6,023 nt of DNA, taken from the NCBI GenBank assembly GCA_946543025.1, contig CAMNLN010000217.1:1-6023 (forward strand), written 5' to 3'. The notes beneath the pieces were generated by a model, which worked only from the letters and a program-made list of their open reading frames with translations, was not told the origin of the DNA and ran no database searches. Below, piece after piece: positions 5,455-6,023 of the stretch. Every line of letters starts with the position of its first letter. Positions within the stretch are counted from its first letter, which is position 1. Position numbers and translations under genes: made by a program. The stretch comes from an uncultured Verrucomicrobiota bacterium (GTDB taxonomy: Bacteria; Verrucomicrobiota; Kiritimatiellia; RFP12; UBA1067).

Positions 5455-6023
5455 ATGAACAAAAGACTGTCACAAGGAAGAATGTTGCCGCTGCTGGCCG
5501 TCTGCGCGGGACTGCTGGCCGCGCGGGCCGAGACGATCAACGTGCTGACGCTGGGCGCGAAGAACGACGGCTCGGAGGACGTGAGCTCGATCGTAAACGC
5601 GAACACGGCGAAGGGCGCGTTGCTCTTTCCGGCTGGCATCTACAAGGTGTCGCGTCCGCTCACGCTGAAGAACCCCATTCGCGGCGAAGGCTATTCGCGC
5701 ATCTCCGTGGTGAACGCCGCGCGCACATGGCTTGTCTCGGAGATCGCCTGCACGAACGGGACGGCGGGCGTGATCGAGTTCGGCGGCGACCGGCCAATCA
5801 ACGTCGAGAACCTCAACGTCATGTGCAAAAGCCGCGAATGCGGCATCCGCATCGCGGACTGCCGCCAGGGCACGTATACTTTCATCGACAAGGTGGGCAT
5901 CTACAACTGCGCCGCCTGGGGACTGTACGTGAAAGGTCGCGGGTCGCGTCCGATCTTCGCCGGGAACATGACGATCTTCGGCACGACGAAGGACCCGACC
6001 GCGCGCGCCGTGGGCATCCGCAT
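5455..6023 (+). CDS. Secreted beta-helix (pectate-lyase-like) protein, 3' partial
   Basis: The first 189 residues of an exported protein that continues past the window end. Residues 1-25 form a signal peptide: Lys3, Arg4 and Arg9 in the n-region, a hydrophobic core LPLLAVCAGLLA, and an A-R-A cleavage site before Glu26. Cys17 is preceded by Val, which is a poor lipobox, so signal peptidase I is more likely than lipidation. The mature start INVLTLGAKNDGSED and then LLFPAGIYKVSRPLTL...IRGEG match the opening of the pectate lyase superfamily 3 / GH28-like right-handed beta-helix fold (dFGAkgDG...vyfPaGtY motif). The following short repeats (VIEFGG, INVENLNV, CGIRIADC, GLYVKG) look like helix coils. 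A role in polysaccharide binding or cleavage outside the cytoplasm is inferred; no catalytic residues can be assigned from this part. A phage-tailspike-like or structural beta-helix is the alternative. It is preceded by its own promoter and AGGAG site. Confidence 0.85.
   Translation, partial: MNKRLSQGRMLPLLAVCAGLLAARAETINVLTLGAKNDGSEDVSSIVNANTAKGALLFPAGIYKVSRPLTLKNPIRGEGYSRISVVNAARTWLVSEIACTNGTAGVIEFGGDRPINVENLNVMCKSRECGIRIADCRQGTYTFIDKVGIYNCAAWGLYVKGRGSRPIFAGNMTIFGTTKDPTARAVGIR

Noticed and set aside
5468..5505. Lipoprotein signal at Cys17 of the beta-helix protein
   Set aside because: The residue before Cys is Val and the preceding residues do not fit the usual lipobox, while a good A-R-A signal peptidase I site follows the hydrophobic core.
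3768..5639. A 623-codon open frame on the - strand opposite the EF-G gene
   Set aside because: It is antisense to an unmistakable EF-G, has a His/Arg/Leu-rich composition typical of mirror frames in GC-rich codon-biased genes, and shows no domain. It also covers the promoter and signal peptide of the next gene.

Overview
The window reads as GC-rich bacterial chromosome with four protein genes, all on the + strand. There are no tRNA, rRNA or CRISPR features and no transposase. Three observations point towards the PVC superphylum, with a Kiritimatiellota- or Lentisphaerota-like gut or sediment bacterium as my best guess: a bacterial V/A-type ATPase catalytic subunit of the Chlamydia/spirochaete/Bacteroides style, a stand-alone divergent EF-G, and a secreted beta-helix pectate-lyase-like protein. 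This placement is an inference from protein style and was not tested.

Layout: (1) positions 2-1738 hold the catalytic A subunit of a V-type ATP synthase, cut at its N-terminus by the window edge. (2) Positions 1739-2070 are a less GC-rich gap without a convincing gene. It carries several inverted repeats, the best being an 8-bp perfect arm pair at 2023-2049 that abuts a promoter. (3) Positions 2086-3144 encode a 352-residue protein I do not recognise, with one membrane segment and a conserved-looking WLREN...RYKTIMKYKALAKRFRQA block. (4) Positions 3282-5357 encode a complete five-domain elongation factor G whose domain IV loops differ from the standard translocase. (5) Position 5455 to the window end encodes the first 189 residues of a secreted right-handed beta-helix protein.

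The genes do not look like one operon: genes 2, 3 and 4 each have their own extended -10 promoter of the form TGGTATnnT, followed shortly by TTGCC. In genes 2 and 3 the -10 box lies only 7-8 bases before the ATG and no Shine-Dalgarno sequence is visible, so both are predicted to be leaderless or nearly so. Gene 4 has the same promoter core but a short leader with AGGAG. This shared promoter, two probably leaderless genes, an ATPase A subunit not followed by its usual B subunit, and an EF-G with altered decoding-centre loops are the points most worth a second look.
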